62,326 bases of DNA from an uncultured Parabacteroides sp. (GCA_949295065.1 CASFJQ010000012.1:1-62326); one strand, 5' to 3'. Counted from the stretch's first letter, positions 1 through 9,393 are shown. Notes: generated by a model from the sequence alone, not told the origin. Made by a program: numbers and translations.

Positions 1-72
1 ATTGAACCAAACACGCAATTAATTGACAAACTTTTCAAAGAACTCATTTTATTTACTGCCAGAGCCGTTTAG
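1..72 (+). pseudogene. C-terminal tail of an unidentified gene entering the window
   Basis: Frame 1 is open from the first base to a TAG at 70-72 and encodes about 23 residues ending in ILFTARAV. It may be the last codons of a gene that starts outside the window. It is too short to assign to a family, and chance cannot be excluded. It sits next to other gene remnants. Confidence 0.25.
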
Positions 73-109
73 GCTGGGCTAATTTTTAACGAACTATTGT
101 TATCAATAA

Positions 110-244
110 ACAAATTATCTCACAATTCAAAAAGACACCACAATTGCCGGTAAAAATATACATCTTGATGCTGAAATAAAACCTGAAGGATATGAGAGTA
201 ATTATGGTCTCGAAAAAGGTAGTGCAAGCATGAAGATCGTGTGA
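110..244 (+). pseudogene. Decayed coding remnant, unknown protein
   Basis: After a stop at 107-109, one frame is open for 44 codons and reads like real protein, for example TIQKDTTIAGKNIHLDAEIK, then ends at a TGA at 242-244. No start codon or ribosome binding site suits it. It is best read as the C-terminal piece of a gene whose 5' part is lost. I do not recognise the family. With the IS fragment to its right it suggests a degraded insertion or deletion site. Confidence 0.35.
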
Positions 245-304
245 TAACTGAGACAGAGTGAAAACAATGCAGTGTTTCAAAAAAAACATGCTAATGTTCC
301 ACAA

Positions 305-365
305 AAAAGGTAAGCAGCTTTTCCGGAAAACATTGCAGTGTTTCTAAAAAAGCTGCCTACCTTTG
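305..365. repeat. Inverted repeat / hairpin with nested direct repeat
   Basis: AAAGGTA-AGCAGCTTTT at about 305-321 pairs with AAAAGCTGC-CTACCTTT at about 347-364, giving a long imperfect stem. Within and before it, a near-palindrome of the form AAAACA(A/T)TGCAGTGTTTC occurs twice, near 263 and near 328. It may be an old terminator or the end of a lost mobile element. The rest of 245-445 shows no gene. Confidence 0.4.
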
Positions 366-445
366 ACTATGCCTAAATTTACTTTACACTTTTTTGTTAC
401 GTTACTAAAAAACTCTACAGATAAAATAACTCCTACTAAAAGGCT

Positions 446-1010
446 TTACATACTATACCTGCAAAGGTAAAAAAATACAATAAGGTACAAATCTTCTAGT
501 GGTGACAGATTATTTATTAATATGAAAAAACCACCGCAGGTATGTTCTGCCATCAAAGATTCGGATAGATTCCAGCCTATGATTTCATGAGAAAAAGCAT
601 CCGTCAACAAATGAAGGTAACAGACTCCGCTATCTGTATAGATATAAGTAATGCCTGCAACCCATAACTTATTGATACCGTCCGGTTTATAGCCTTTTAC
701 CTGATTTTTGTACTTGCGATAATTGAGATTTGAATTGGTCGTGTGGCGACGTTTTTGAGCCGGAAGCAGAAGTCGCTTCTGATGCAGAAACTTGTAGAAA
801 CGATCACGACCGAACATCCTTTTACCGTAAATATCCTTGAGTATCAGGAAGAGTTTGTAGGCTCCGATTCCGGGATCTTCCGCACGGATTTCACGAACCA
901 TTCCTTCCATATTGTTTTCCAACAATATACGGGCTTCCATTTCTTTCCGGTTTACAGAATAGTAGCCTTCTCTTGTTTTACCAAACAGTCCGCAAAGGCA
1001 TCTGAGCAGT
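446..1010 (-). pseudogene. Broken IS3-family transposase (OrfB-type) fragment
   Basis: The reading frame matches the OrfB (rve integrase core) proteins of IS3-family insertion sequences. It has an HTH_21-like segment (EIRAEDPGIGAYKLF), then the start of the catalytic core (LWVAGITYIYTDSGVCYLHL and LLTDAFSHEIIGW). Similarity stops near base 540, just after SLMAEHT, and the last 30 or so codons are unrelated sequence, so the part carrying the third catalytic residue is gone. The first catalytic Asp (normally WxxDIT) is Gly here. The frame stays open upstream of the first Met (about 928) with recognisable family residues such as GLFGKTREGYYSVN, so the 5' end is also damaged. The element must be inactive. 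No terminal inverted repeats are evident. Confidence 0.75.
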
Positions 1011-1159
1011 TTGATAGCGAAGTTGCCAAAACTGCTGTGGTTTATCCGGGACGTGATAAAGGCTATGTTCAGAAAACGTAGGCGTAAACGGCACCTACAG
1101 GTTGAATTGGGATGGATGAGATTGAGGGTGCTGAGAGAGAATTATGATTAAATCATAAA

Positions 1160-1209
1160 AAAATACGGAGACATCGGGAATGCAGAAGTTTTCCCAATGT
1201 CTCCGTTTT
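1160..1209 (-). terminator. Rho-independent terminator after lpxA-like gene
   Basis: ACGGAGACATCGGGA (1165-1179) pairs with TCCCAATGTCTCCGT (1192-1206) in a 15-bp stem with one mismatch. On the minus strand it is followed by a T run. It lies 68 bases past the stop of the last gene of the efflux operon. The T-rich right side suggests it may work in both directions. Confidence 0.8.
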
Positions 1210-1273
1210 ATTTGTTTAGCTCAAAATTTTGCTGTCAACCGACAAACTGGTTGCCGAGCCTGCAAAACATGAG

Positions 1274-2044
1274 TTATTCTCTAATAATGCCAAGTTTTGA
1301 ATCTTCAACAAACTTAACAATATGCTCTATCTCCTCACTTGGAGGAACCTGGTCCTTAATCATCAGAAGAGAATCAAAGATACTGGCATTACTTTGATAA
1401 ATAATTCTGTATGCATGACCGATATGCTTTATTATTTTATCGTCAAAGCCTTCGTGTTGCAGTACATAAGCATTAACACCATAGTATGATGTTGGTTCTT
1501 TAGCAGCCACGATATAAGGAGGTATATCCTGACGGAAACGGCAGCCAGTCTGGATCATTGACCAACTTCCCACTCGGCAACCCTGGCTCATCAGCACATT
1601 TCCACAGAAGATAACATAATCCTCAAGCAGGCAATTACCAGATAATTTACTGCCATAACCTATAACACAATTATTGCCTACAACAGTGTCATGTGAAATA
1701 TGCACACCCTCATGGATAAAATTGTTATTACCGATTTGAGTTTTTCCATCTGCGAAAGTAGCTCTATTTATAACAACATTTTCTCGCAAAACATTATTGT
1801 CTCCAATACAAAGTAACGTGCTATCACCTTTATATTTGAAATCCTGAGGTTCTGCACCTAATACAGCATGCTGAAAAACCCGGTTATTCTTTCCTAAGCG
1901 TGTACCACTCAAAACGCTGGCATAAGGCATAATCTCACAATTATCCCCAATTTCAACATTTTTATCAATATATGCAAAAGGATGGACTTTCACGTTCTCT
2001 CCTATCTTTGCACTAGAATCAACATAAGCTAACGGACTAATCAT
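1274..2044 (-). CDS. lpxA: Acyl-ACP--UDP-N-acetylglucosamine O-acyltransferase (LpxA family)
   Basis: A 256-residue left-handed beta-helix acyltransferase. LpxA moves a hydroxyacyl chain from acyl carrier protein to UDP-GlcNAc, the first step of lipid A synthesis, in the cytoplasm. Hexapeptide repeats fill residues 1-190. The segment VHISHDTVVGNN carries His115 and His118, the latter matching the catalytic His125 of E. coli LpxA. LGAEPQDFKYKGD matches the substrate loop, and DIPPYIVAAKEP and a helical C-terminus complete the family pattern. The length is typical. It starts 19 bp after the outer-membrane channel gene, so it is probably the last gene of the RND operon. That is an odd place, because Bacteroides usually has lpxA beside the fused lpxC/fabZ. 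It could therefore be a second, specialised LpxA; the rest of the genome would decide. Confidence 0.9.
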   Translation of the reverse strand: MISPLAYVDSSAKIGENVKVHPFAYIDKNVEIGDNCEIMPYASVLSGTRLGKNNRVFQHAVLGAEPQDFKYKGDSTLLCIGDNNVLRENVVINRATFADGKTQIGNNNFIHEGVHISHDTVVGNNCVIGYGSKLSGNCLLEDYVIFCGNVLMSQGCRVGSWSMIQTGCRFRQDIPPYIVAAKEPTSYYGVNAYVLQHEGFDDKIIKHIGHAYRIIYQSNASIFDSLLMIKDQVPPSEEIEHIVKFVEDSKLGIIRE

Positions 2045-2063
2045 AACATTATTATTTTAAAGG

Positions 2064-3461
2064 TTATTCTCTGCCACCTCCCAAAGCGCTATACAGATTT
2101 ATAACAGCCTGAATACGCTGTATGTTGTCAGAGACTTCTGTTAATTGTGCACTTAATAAACTCTGCTGAGCAGTCAATATCTCAAGATAGCTTGCACTTC
2201 CGCTCTGGAACAGGTCCTTAGTATATACAGCTGCTTTTTCCAACTGTTCAATCTGAGCCTTATCCTCAACGAGTTTTTTATTAGTAGCATAATAAAGATG
2301 AAGAGCATCACTCACTTCTTTTCCTGCTTCAAGGATTGTTTGCTGATAATTCATCTTCGCTATTTTCTCTTCAGCTTTTGATACTTTCAAATTGGCTACA
2401 AGTTTACCGTTATTGAAAATAGGTTGTGCCAAAGAAGCTAATGCCTGGAACATAAACTGACCAGGATTTGAAACAGTAATTCCTGAGCCATTTGTCCAAC
2501 CGGCTGTCGCTGTAATATTAAGTCCCGGATAAAAAGCAGCTCTAGCCTTATTTGTAGTATAGTATGCACTTGCCAACGTCATCTCAGCAACCTTCACATC
2601 CGGACGATTTTCCAGAAGTTGCAAAGGAACACCTGTTGTCAATTCTTCAGGAAAAACCTGCTCATCCAATGTTCCACGGGCAACTGTCTGCGGAGATTTA
2701 GCCAACAAAACAGTTAAAGAGTTCTCAACTTCACGCACCTGTCTTTTTAGTTCAATCAAAGACGCAGAAACCTGATGATAAACAGCACGAGTCTGCGCAA
2801 CAGCAGCTTCGGTTGTCATTCCGGCTATTTTCATAGCCTCCATAGCTCGGACATTTTCTTTGTAAATATCTACTGTCTTAGATGTAATTTCAACCTGCTT
2901 GTCGAGCATTAACAATGTGTAATAAGTATTTGCAATACCACAAATCAACTGAGAACGGACAGCCTGTTGAGTATATTTACTCTGTAGATATGCAGTTTTT
3001 TGTTCTCTGCTGGCATTTAACAACTTACCAAACAAATCAACTTCCCATGAAGCGGCAGCAGGCAATGTATATGCCTTTACAAAATCCGAATTACCCATAG
3101 TAGTGACCGAACCCTGAGGAGCAAGATTTATTGAAGGCAGAAATGATAAACGAGCAGATGTAAGAAGAACTTTTGCTTCTTCTACACGCAATATGGCAGC
3201 CTGCATGTCAACATTATTTTCCAAACCTTCCTCAATAAAAAACTGAAGTGTAGGATCACGGAACACTTCCTTCCATGGAAGACTTCCAATATTTGCTGTA
3301 TCCGAAACAGCCAATGTATCAGTAATAGATACTGGGTCCCTATAAAGAGTTTCGGTTTTAATATCATCCGGACGCTCATATGCCTTGTAGATATGGCAAC
3401 TGCTCAAAAGGGCAGTTGCACACATCATATAAAATATATTTCTTTTTTTCATCCTAATCAT
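2064..3461 (-). CDS. RND efflux outer-membrane channel lipoprotein (OprM/NodT family)
   Basis: A 465-residue TolC-like channel that lets the RND pump expel drugs across the outer membrane. The N-terminus is a lipoprotein signal with lipobox LLSSC (Cys22). The two OEP domains follow, with typical phrases such as SWEVDLFGKLLNASREQKTA, LLENRPDVKVAEMTL, ARAAFYPGLNITATAGW and SYLEILTAQQSLLSAQL. The start codon overlaps the pump gene stop in an ATGA junction (3458-3461), which implies translational coupling. An internal Met4 is an alternative start with little effect on the signal peptide. Confidence 0.93.
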   Translation of the reverse strand: MIRMKKRNIFYMMCATALLSSCHIYKAYERPDDIKTETLYRDPVSITDTLAVSDTANIGSLPWKEVFRDPTLQFFIEEGLENNVDMQAAILRVEEAKVLLTSARLSFLPSINLAPQGSVTTMGNSDFVKAYTLPAAASWEVDLFGKLLNASREQKTAYLQSKYTQQAVRSQLICGIANTYYTLLMLDKQVEITSKTVDIYKENVRAMEAMKIAGMTTEAAVAQTRAVYHQVSASLIELKRQVREVENSLTVLLAKSPQTVARGTLDEQVFPEELTTGVPLQLLENRPDVKVAEMTLASAYYTTNKARAAFYPGLNITATAGWTNGSGITVSNPGQFMFQALASLAQPIFNNGKLVANLKVSKAEEKIAKMNYQQTILEAGKEVSDALHLYYATNKKLVEDKAQIEQLEKAAVYTKDLFQSGSASYLEILTAQQSLLSAQLTEVSDNIQRIQAVINLYSALGGGRE

Positions 3462-6400
3462 TCTTTAGTGTGAGCATATTGTTCAATTTCGGAATTCATA
3501 TCGCTGTTATCCAAATCTGTCCATTCCATTGGCTTGAATTTTTCCTGTAAATACTGGAATATAACAAACAACACAGGAACAATAAATATCTGGAATATCA
3601 TACCAACCAACATACCACCGATAGAAGAAGCACCCAAAGTTCTGTTACCATGAGCACCAGCACCTGTGGCTATCAGCAACGGTATCAAACCTACGATCAT
3701 AGCAAGAGACGTCATAAGGATAGGACGCAAACGAGCTGCAGCTCCAAGGACGGCTGCCCAAGTAATGCTCATACCCATTCGGCGACGGTCAAGTGCAAAC
3801 TCAACGATAAGGATAGCATTCTTTGCCAAAAGACCCATCAACATGATCAATGCAATCTGCATATAGATATCGTTAGACATTGAACCCAAAATCATCTTCA
3901 ACGCCGGGATACTGCCAAGAGCACTCATTCCATTAACGAACAGGAAGCTTCCAAGCAAACCAAACGGAATTGACAACAACACAGAAAGCGGAAGAATGTA
4001 ACTTTCGTACTGTGCACTCAGCAACAAATATACAAAGACAAAACACAACAAGAAAATAATCGCAGTTGAGCTTCCACTTGTTTGCGCCTCTTCACGAGCC
4101 ATACCTCCCAGTTCGTAACCGTAACCAGCAGGCAAATTCTGTTTAGCCACCTCAGATATAGCTTGCAATGCCTGACCTGAAGTATAACCTGAAGCCGGAG
4201 CAACCATCACCTTGATAGAAGTGTACAAGTTGAATCGGGTAATGATATCCGGACCATACACTCTTTTGATTGTCACAAACTGTGATATAGGAGCCATTGT
4301 GCTTCCACTTTTAACCTTGATGCTATTCAACGATTCCAGATTCTTAGTTGCGTCAGGCTCTGCCTGAATCATTACACGATACATTTTTCCGAAACGGTTG
4401 AAGTTTGAGGCATAAAGGCCACCATAATATCCTTGCATAGTGGTAAGAATATCACTTGGGCTGACACCTGCTTTTTTACAAGCTGCAGCATCAATATCCA
4501 ACATATACTGTGGGAAACTTGGGTTAAATGTTGTCTGAGCTCGGCCGATTTCAGGACGGCTTTCCAATGCATCCATGTAGTTGTTCACCACATCAAAGAA
4601 CTTGTTCAAATCACCACCAGTCTTATCCTGCATATTCAACTCAATATCACTTGACATTGAATAACCCGGAATCATAGGTGGAGCAAAGAACAATACCTGT
4701 GCATCTTTAATGATTTTCTGTGCACGCATGAACAATGTAGCAACAACCACATCCGAATTCTGCATCATAGAACGCTCTTCCCAATCCTTCAATTTAATGA
4801 TAAGTGAGCCGTATGACGGACCCTGACCTCCAATAAATCCAAATCCGGAAATTACAGTTCTTGAAGCCACAGCCGGATCGGCAGCTACAAGGCTATCAAC
4901 GCGAGCCAACACTTCCATAGCTCTTTCTTGTGATGTTCCAGGAGGCAACGTAACAGCACCCATAATTGTTCCGGTATCTTCATTTGGAACCATACCTGTC
5001 GGTGTCTTCTGCATAAATACTACAAGAAGAATAATGGAAGCTATCACAATACCTACAGAAAGGACTTTTTTCTGTATGAAGAAAACGACCCTTTTCTTAT
5101 AACTAGCCAAAAGACTGCCATAAGCAGCATTGAAAGATGTATGGAAACGAGAAATGAATGTACTCTTCTTATTATCTCCTTCATGTTCATCATGAGGCTT
5201 AAGGAACAAAGCACAAAGTGCCGGTGACAAAGTCAAAGCATTCAAAGCTGAAAAACCGATTGATATAGCCATTGTCAAACCGAACTGACGATAGAATGTA
5301 CCTGCCGTACCACCCATGAAACTTACAGGGATAAACACAGACATCATCACGAGCGTGATTGAAACGATTGCTCCACCAAGTTCGCTCATTGCGTCAATAG
5401 AGGCCTGCTTTACAGACTTATAACCTTGGTCGAGCTTGGCATGGACACCCTCGACGACAACTATGGCATCATCCACCACAATCGCAATCGCAAGCACCAT
5501 AGCAGACAATGTAAGCAAGTTCAAACTGAATCCCATCAACTTAAGTACAAAGAAAGTACCAATCAACGCTACAGGGATTGCAATTGCAGGAATCAATGTA
5601 GAACGCATATCCTGCAAGAAAATATACACTACGATAAATACAAGGATAAATGCTTCAATCAAAGTCTTGATAACCTCATGAATAGAAGCGAACAAAAAGT
5701 CGTTCATATTCTGAGCGATATTGATTGCCAAACCTTCAGGCAAAGATTTGCCAGCTTCGTCAAGTACACTCTCCAAATTAGAGATTGTTTCAGTAGCATT
5801 TGTTCCAGCCATCTGGTACACAATACAAGAAACCGCCTTATGTCCGTTTACCGTATTGTTGAAAGTATAAGCCAAACGGCCTAATTCCAAATCAGCGATA
5901 TCACCCAAACGAAGAATTTCACCGTTAGGCAAAGCCTTGATTACGATGTCTTCAAATTCATGTGTCTGTTGCAAACGTCCTTTATATCTGATAGAATACT
6001 GGAAAGACTGATTACCACGTTCACCAAACTGACCGGGAGCAGCTTCGATGTTCTGTTCAGCCAAAGCTGCTGACACATCTGACGGAACAAGACCATACTG
6101 AGCCATGATATCCGGTTTCAGCCATATACGCATAGAGTAGTCCATACCCATCACATTGGCATCACCCACACCTTTAACACGTTTCACAACCGGAATAAGG
6201 TTGATATTCGCATAGTTTTCGATAAACTCGATGCTATATTTGTCAGACTCATCATAAATTGAGAATACCATCAACATTGAAGTCTGACGTTTCTGAGTAG
6301 TTACACCAATTTTTGTAACTTCCGCAGGCAAAAGACCTTGTGCCATTGACACACGGTTCTGGACATTCACCGCTGCCATATCCGGGTCAGTTCCCTGGTT

Positions 6401-6685
6401 AAAGTAAATATTTATATCACCAGAACCATTATTGGATGCTGTTGATGTGATATACATCATATTTTCCACACCGTTTATCTGGTCTTCCAGAGGAGCGATA
6501 ACAGAATTTAGAACGGCTGTGGCATTTGCTCCCGTATATGTTGCCCTAACGGAAACTGTAGGAGGAGCGATATCCGGATACTGAGTAATTGGCAAAGTTG
6601 CCAAACCAATTATACCCAAGATGACTATCAAAATTGAAATAACAGTTGATAGCACCGGACGATTAATAAATCTATCTAGTTTCAT
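3458..6685 (-). CDS. RND multidrug efflux pump, inner-membrane transporter (AcrB/MexB, HAE1 family)
   Basis: A 1075-residue proton-driven exporter, full length for the HAE1 family. It opens with MKLDRFINRPVLSTVISIL (TM1), followed by the first porter domain. The proton-relay residues are present: paired Asp in AIAIVVDDAIVVVEG (TM4) and Lys in GLLAKNAILIVEFALDRR (TM10). The second periplasmic half and the final helices are intact. It sits between the membrane fusion protein (96 bp upstream) and the channel (overlapping), the usual adaptor-pump-channel order. The substrate cannot be told from sequence; family members export drugs, bile acids or detergents. Confidence 0.96.
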   Translation of the reverse strand: MKLDRFINRPVLSTVISILIVILGIIGLATLPITQYPDIAPPTVSVRATYTGANATAVLNSVIAPLEDQINGVENMMYITSTASNNGSGDINIYFNQGTDPDMAAVNVQNRVSMAQGLLPAEVTKIGVTTQKRQTSMLMVFSIYDESDKYSIEFIENYANINLIPVVKRVKGVGDANVMGMDYSMRIWLKPDIMAQYGLVPSDVSAALAEQNIEAAPGQFGERGNQSFQYSIRYKGRLQQTHEFEDIVIKALPNGEILRLGDIADLELGRLAYTFNNTVNGHKAVSCIVYQMAGTNATETISNLESVLDEAGKSLPEGLAINIAQNMNDFLFASIHEVIKTLIEAFILVFIVVYIFLQDMRSTLIPAIAIPVALIGTFFVLKLMGFSLNLLTLSAMVLAIAIVVDDAIVVVEGVHAKLDQGYKSVKQASIDAMSELGGAIVSITLVMMSVFIPVSFMGGTAGTFYRQFGLTMAISIGFSALNALTLSPALCALFLKPHDEHEGDNKKSTFISRFHTSFNAAYGSLLASYKKRVVFFIQKKVLSVGIVIASIILLVVFMQKTPTGMVPNEDTGTIMGAVTLPPGTSQERAMEVLARVDSLVAADPAVASRTVISGFGFIGGQGPSYGSLIIKLKDWEERSMMQNSDVVVATLFMRAQKIIKDAQVLFFAPPMIPGYSMSSDIELNMQDKTGGDLNKFFDVVNNYMDALESRPEIGRAQTTFNPSFPQYMLDIDAAACKKAGVSPSDILTTMQGYYGGLYASNFNRFGKMYRVMIQAEPDATKNLESLNSIKVKSGSTMAPISQFVTIKRVYGPDIITRFNLYTSIKVMVAPASGYTSGQALQAISEVAKQNLPAGYGYELGGMAREEAQTSGSSTAIIFLLCFVFVYLLLSAQYESYILPLSVLLSIPFGLLGSFLFVNGMSALGSIPALKMILGSMSNDIYMQIALIMLMGLLAKNAILIVEFALDRRRMGMSITWAAVLGAAARLRPILMTSLAMIVGLIPLLIATGAGAHGNRTLGASSIGGMLVGMIFQIFIVPVLFVIFQYLQEKFKPMEWTDLDNSDMNSEIEQYAHTKE

Positions 6686-6781
6686 TCTCTAAAATCCTTT
6701 CATTTATTCATATTTCGCTTTATATCCTAAAATATATAAATTGCGAAACCTCAAAATATTCATATAAAAAGTATTCTCACA

Positions 6782-7993
6782 TTAACTAAAAGCAGTAGCG
6801 ATGTTTCCTTCATTCTGATCTTTCAAAGCCTGTTTGTATTTTGCTTCTTTCTGTTCAGGAGTGATAGGAGTTATCTTCTGTCCGTTATGTAATGTCTGAA
6901 CACCTTCTATGACAATCTTGTCGTTAGGATTCAAACCGCCTGTTACAATATATCTTTGTCCATCATTCAATTCGGAAATATTGATTTCTGTATATTTTAT
7001 CGTACTATCAGACTGAAGCACATACACAAATTTCTTATCCTGAATTTCTACTGTAGATGATTGAGGTATTAAAATAATATTCTCCATAACGTATGGGAAA
7101 ATCACGTTAGCCATACCACCACTTCTAAGAATGTTGGAAGAGTTTGGGAAAATGGCACGCATACTTACAGAACCTGTAGTCTGGTCGATAACACCACTGA
7201 CGGCATCAATTTTACCTTTTTCCGAATAAATTGTTCCATCAGAAAGCTGAAGATCAACCTCAGGCATCTTCTCGAGCTGTTCTTTCAATGTTCCACCTGC
7301 TTTAGTCAAGCGAAGCAAGTCTTTTTCAGTCATTGAAAAATACACATACATATTCTTAATTTCTGACACTGTTGTCAGCGGTTCAACAACAGAAGGGCTA
7401 ACCAAACTTCCTACACGATACGGGAATGTTCCTATAACTCCATCTGACGGACTTGTCACCGTACAAAAATCGAGGTTCTGCTTTGCACTTATCAATGCAG
7501 CCTGAGCCTGAGCCAAGCTAGCCTCTGCCGACAAGAGATTATTTACTGCTGTCTGATATTCAAAATCGCTAATGATTTTCTTCTCATGCAACATTTTCTT
7601 GTTCTGCTCTGTCAAACTCAAAGTATTGACATTAGCTTCAGCAGTCTTAACAGCAGCCTTAGCCTGACGATATGCTGAAGCATACTGAGTTTCGTCAATC
7701 TTAAACAAAGCTTGTCCTTTACGAACAGTTGCACCCTCATCTACACACAACTTCACAATAAAACCTGAAACCTGAGGACGGATTTCAATATCCTGCGTAC
7801 CTTTTATTGTTGCCGGATAAGAAGTCGTTTGATTACTAGATGTTGATAAAACCGGCATCACCGCAAATTCATCATCACCTAATTTCATTTCACTTTGTCC
7901 ACCACCACATGCGGTTAGTAATGATACACTCGCTGCACATAAGGCTCCTCGCCTCAATTGGGCAATCGCAAATTTCAATATTTGTTTATCCAT
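6782..7993 (-). CDS. RND efflux periplasmic adaptor (membrane fusion protein) lipoprotein
   Basis: A 403-residue AcrA/MexA-type adaptor. The N-terminus has a lipobox LLTAC (Cys29), so the protein is probably anchored in the inner membrane. It contains the split biotinyl-lipoyl domain (IRPQVSGFIVKLCVDEGATV and FCTVTSPSDGVIGT), an Ala/Glu-rich alpha-hairpin between them (about residues 105-170), and the beta-barrel and membrane-proximal domains after residue 180. It is the first gene of the four-gene efflux operon. A candidate promoter lies at 8069-8076, and an 18-20 bp palindrome at 8155-8174 could be an operator. Confidence 0.94.
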   Translation of the reverse strand: MDKQILKFAIAQLRRGALCAASVSLLTACGGGQSEMKLGDDEFAVMPVLSTSSNQTTSYPATIKGTQDIEIRPQVSGFIVKLCVDEGATVRKGQALFKIDETQYASAYRQAKAAVKTAEANVNTLSLTEQNKKMLHEKKIISDFEYQTAVNNLLSAEASLAQAQAALISAKQNLDFCTVTSPSDGVIGTFPYRVGSLVSPSVVEPLTTVSEIKNMYVYFSMTEKDLLRLTKAGGTLKEQLEKMPEVDLQLSDGTIYSEKGKIDAVSGVIDQTTGSVSMRAIFPNSSNILRSGGMANVIFPYVMENIILIPQSSTVEIQDKKFVYVLQSDSTIKYTEINISELNDGQRYIVTGGLNPNDKIVIEGVQTLHNGQKITPITPEQKEAKYKQALKDQNEGNIATAFS

Positions 7994-8068
7994 ATATAAA
8001 AAATTAATATATTCAACCTTTGTCCTTTTATTTTTATGCCTATTTCACAATGCTTGCCTATTTGCAGA

Positions 8069-8076
8069 CAAACGTA
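8069..8076 (-). promoter_or_regulatory. Candidate -7 box of the efflux operon
   Basis: The minus strand reads TACGTTTG, a match to the Bacteroidetes -7 consensus TAnnTTTG, and would give a leader of about 70 nt before the adaptor gene. No good -33 TTTG is visible at the expected distance, so this is tentative. Confidence 0.4.
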
Positions 8077-8154
8077 ATCTATATATATTATTTATGCTAA
8101 TCTATTGTTAAATTTATTCTCTGCTATTAAGCAAAAACGCCTGTTTAACGTTTG

Positions 8155-8174
8155 ATTTAGTATAAATACTAAAT
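8155..8174. promoter_or_regulatory. 20-bp palindrome, possible operator
   Basis: ATTTAGTAT-AA-ATACTAAAT is a perfect 9+9 bp inverted repeat in the 399-bp gap between the divergent efflux operon and the M23 peptidase gene. It lies about 80 bp upstream of the candidate efflux promoter. No regulator gene is adjacent. The remainder of this gap is AT-rich and shows no gene. Confidence 0.4.
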
Positions 8175-8379
8175 GCTATGCAAAATTACAACATTAAGCA
8201 CTGAAGTGTCTTTATTTCAATTTATTTTTAACCTTAATTGAGAAGATTCATTTAAATACTCCATTTTTATAATCAAATCATAACAAAAGATTAGTCAAAA
8301 TCCCTAATATATTCGACGATTTTAAACCTGAAACAAGTATTAAAAACTGTGTAAACAGGCTTATCAAGCATATTTTTCC

Positions 8380-8387
8380 TACCTTTG
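8380..8387 (+). promoter_or_regulatory. -7 promoter box of the M23 peptidase gene; near-leaderless start
   Basis: TACCTTTG matches the consensus and ends only 5 bases before the ATG at 8393. Transcription would begin at or within a few bases of the start codon. No in-frame Met occurs before residue 27, which lies past the signal peptide, so the start cannot be moved downstream. Confidence 0.55.
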
Positions 8388-8392
8388 CACAT

Positions 8393-9238
8393 ATGAATTC
8401 AACAACAACGAAAACAGCAAGTATTTATATTTTCATATCTGCAAGCTTGGCATTATTGCTACAAGCCTGTATGCCTTCTCATATTAAAAAAGATAATGAG
8501 AATCAAAAATTCGTCACTCCTAATGCCGAATTCCCAAAGTCGGATATTCCATTACCCCATATTTCTGATTTGACTACTTTTCTTCCTGAAAGTTTACTTG
8601 ACACTATACAATCTCCCAAAAAAAGCATAAGCGAATCATTTTCGGCACGCGACATCAACCATGTTTCCGTTCAAGATCCACAAAGATTTGCCGATGGAAA
8701 TACTGAAATAATAGATCTTTCAGCTATCCAGCCTGAGGACTATGCTTTTCCGTTACCTGGAGCAAAAACAATATCTCCATATGGAGGAAGAAGAAGACAT
8801 CATTCCGGTTATGATATTAAAACAAAAGCCAATGACACCATTGTTGCTGCTTTTGACGGTATCGTAAGAATGTCTAAACCATATTCTGCATATGGAAATG
8901 TCATTGTCATCAGGCACTACAACGGTTTGGAAACTGTCTATAGCCATAACTCCAAGAATCTGATAAAACCAGGAGACAAAGTCAAAGCCGGCGAACCGAT
9001 AGCTCTGACTGGCAGAACAGGGAGAGCAACTACTGAGCACTTGCATTTTGAGGTAAGATTCAACGGAATACATTTCAATCCCAATTATGTTTTCAACTTC
9101 AGGACCTACAAGCTAAGACATAATTATCTTATATGCAAGCGTAAAGGGAATAGCATTTCTGTTAGCCCTATAAAAGTAAAAAATGCGCTGCTCTCTCCCG
9201 ATGTCGTAAATGAAGTTTCATCGAACAAGTCAAAATAG
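8393..9238 (+). CDS. M23 family metallopeptidase lipoprotein
   Basis: A 281-residue secreted peptidoglycan hydrolase. A lipoprotein signal ends in ALLLQAC (Cys26). A roughly 90-residue unstructured stretch follows, and then the peptidase M23 (LytM) domain, about residues 120-235. The LytM zinc-ligand motifs are visible: HSGYD (His and Asp) and HLHFE (HxH). VYSHNSKNLIKPGDKVKAGE is the usual core. The C-terminal 45 residues are basic and unassigned. It is a single gene that converges with secG, with a shared bidirectional terminator between them. It should act at the outer-membrane inner face or cell surface on stem-peptide crosslinks, or as an amidase activator. Confidence 0.9.
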   Translation: MNSTTTKTASIYIFISASLALLLQACMPSHIKKDNENQKFVTPNAEFPKSDIPLPHISDLTTFLPESLLDTIQSPKKSISESFSARDINHVSVQDPQRFADGNTEIIDLSAIQPEDYAFPLPGAKTISPYGGRRRHHSGYDIKTKANDTIVAAFDGIVRMSKPYSAYGNVIVIRHYNGLETVYSHNSKNLIKPGDKVKAGEPIALTGRTGRATTEHLHFEVRFNGIHFNPNYVFNFRTYKLRHNYLICKRKGNSISVSPIKVKNALLSPDVVNEVSSNKSK

Positions 9239-9393
9239 CTTTACTGCATCAAAAGAGAAAAATACTGACCAGTCGAACTAATTCAAAAGCTTTGGTTGTC
9301 ATATATAATAATGTATATAAACACCGGAAGATATAATTTCATAATCTTCAAAACTAATCCTTCATAAAACGATTCCTATACAAACAAAACAAA

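Noticed and set aside
86-304. 72-codon minus-strand frame
   Set aside because: It has hydrophobic, low-complexity composition and lies opposite the remnant at 110-244, with no ribosome binding site.
743-1081. 112-codon plus-strand frame
   Set aside because: It is the antisense of the IS3 transposase fragment, whose minus-strand frame has clear family motifs.
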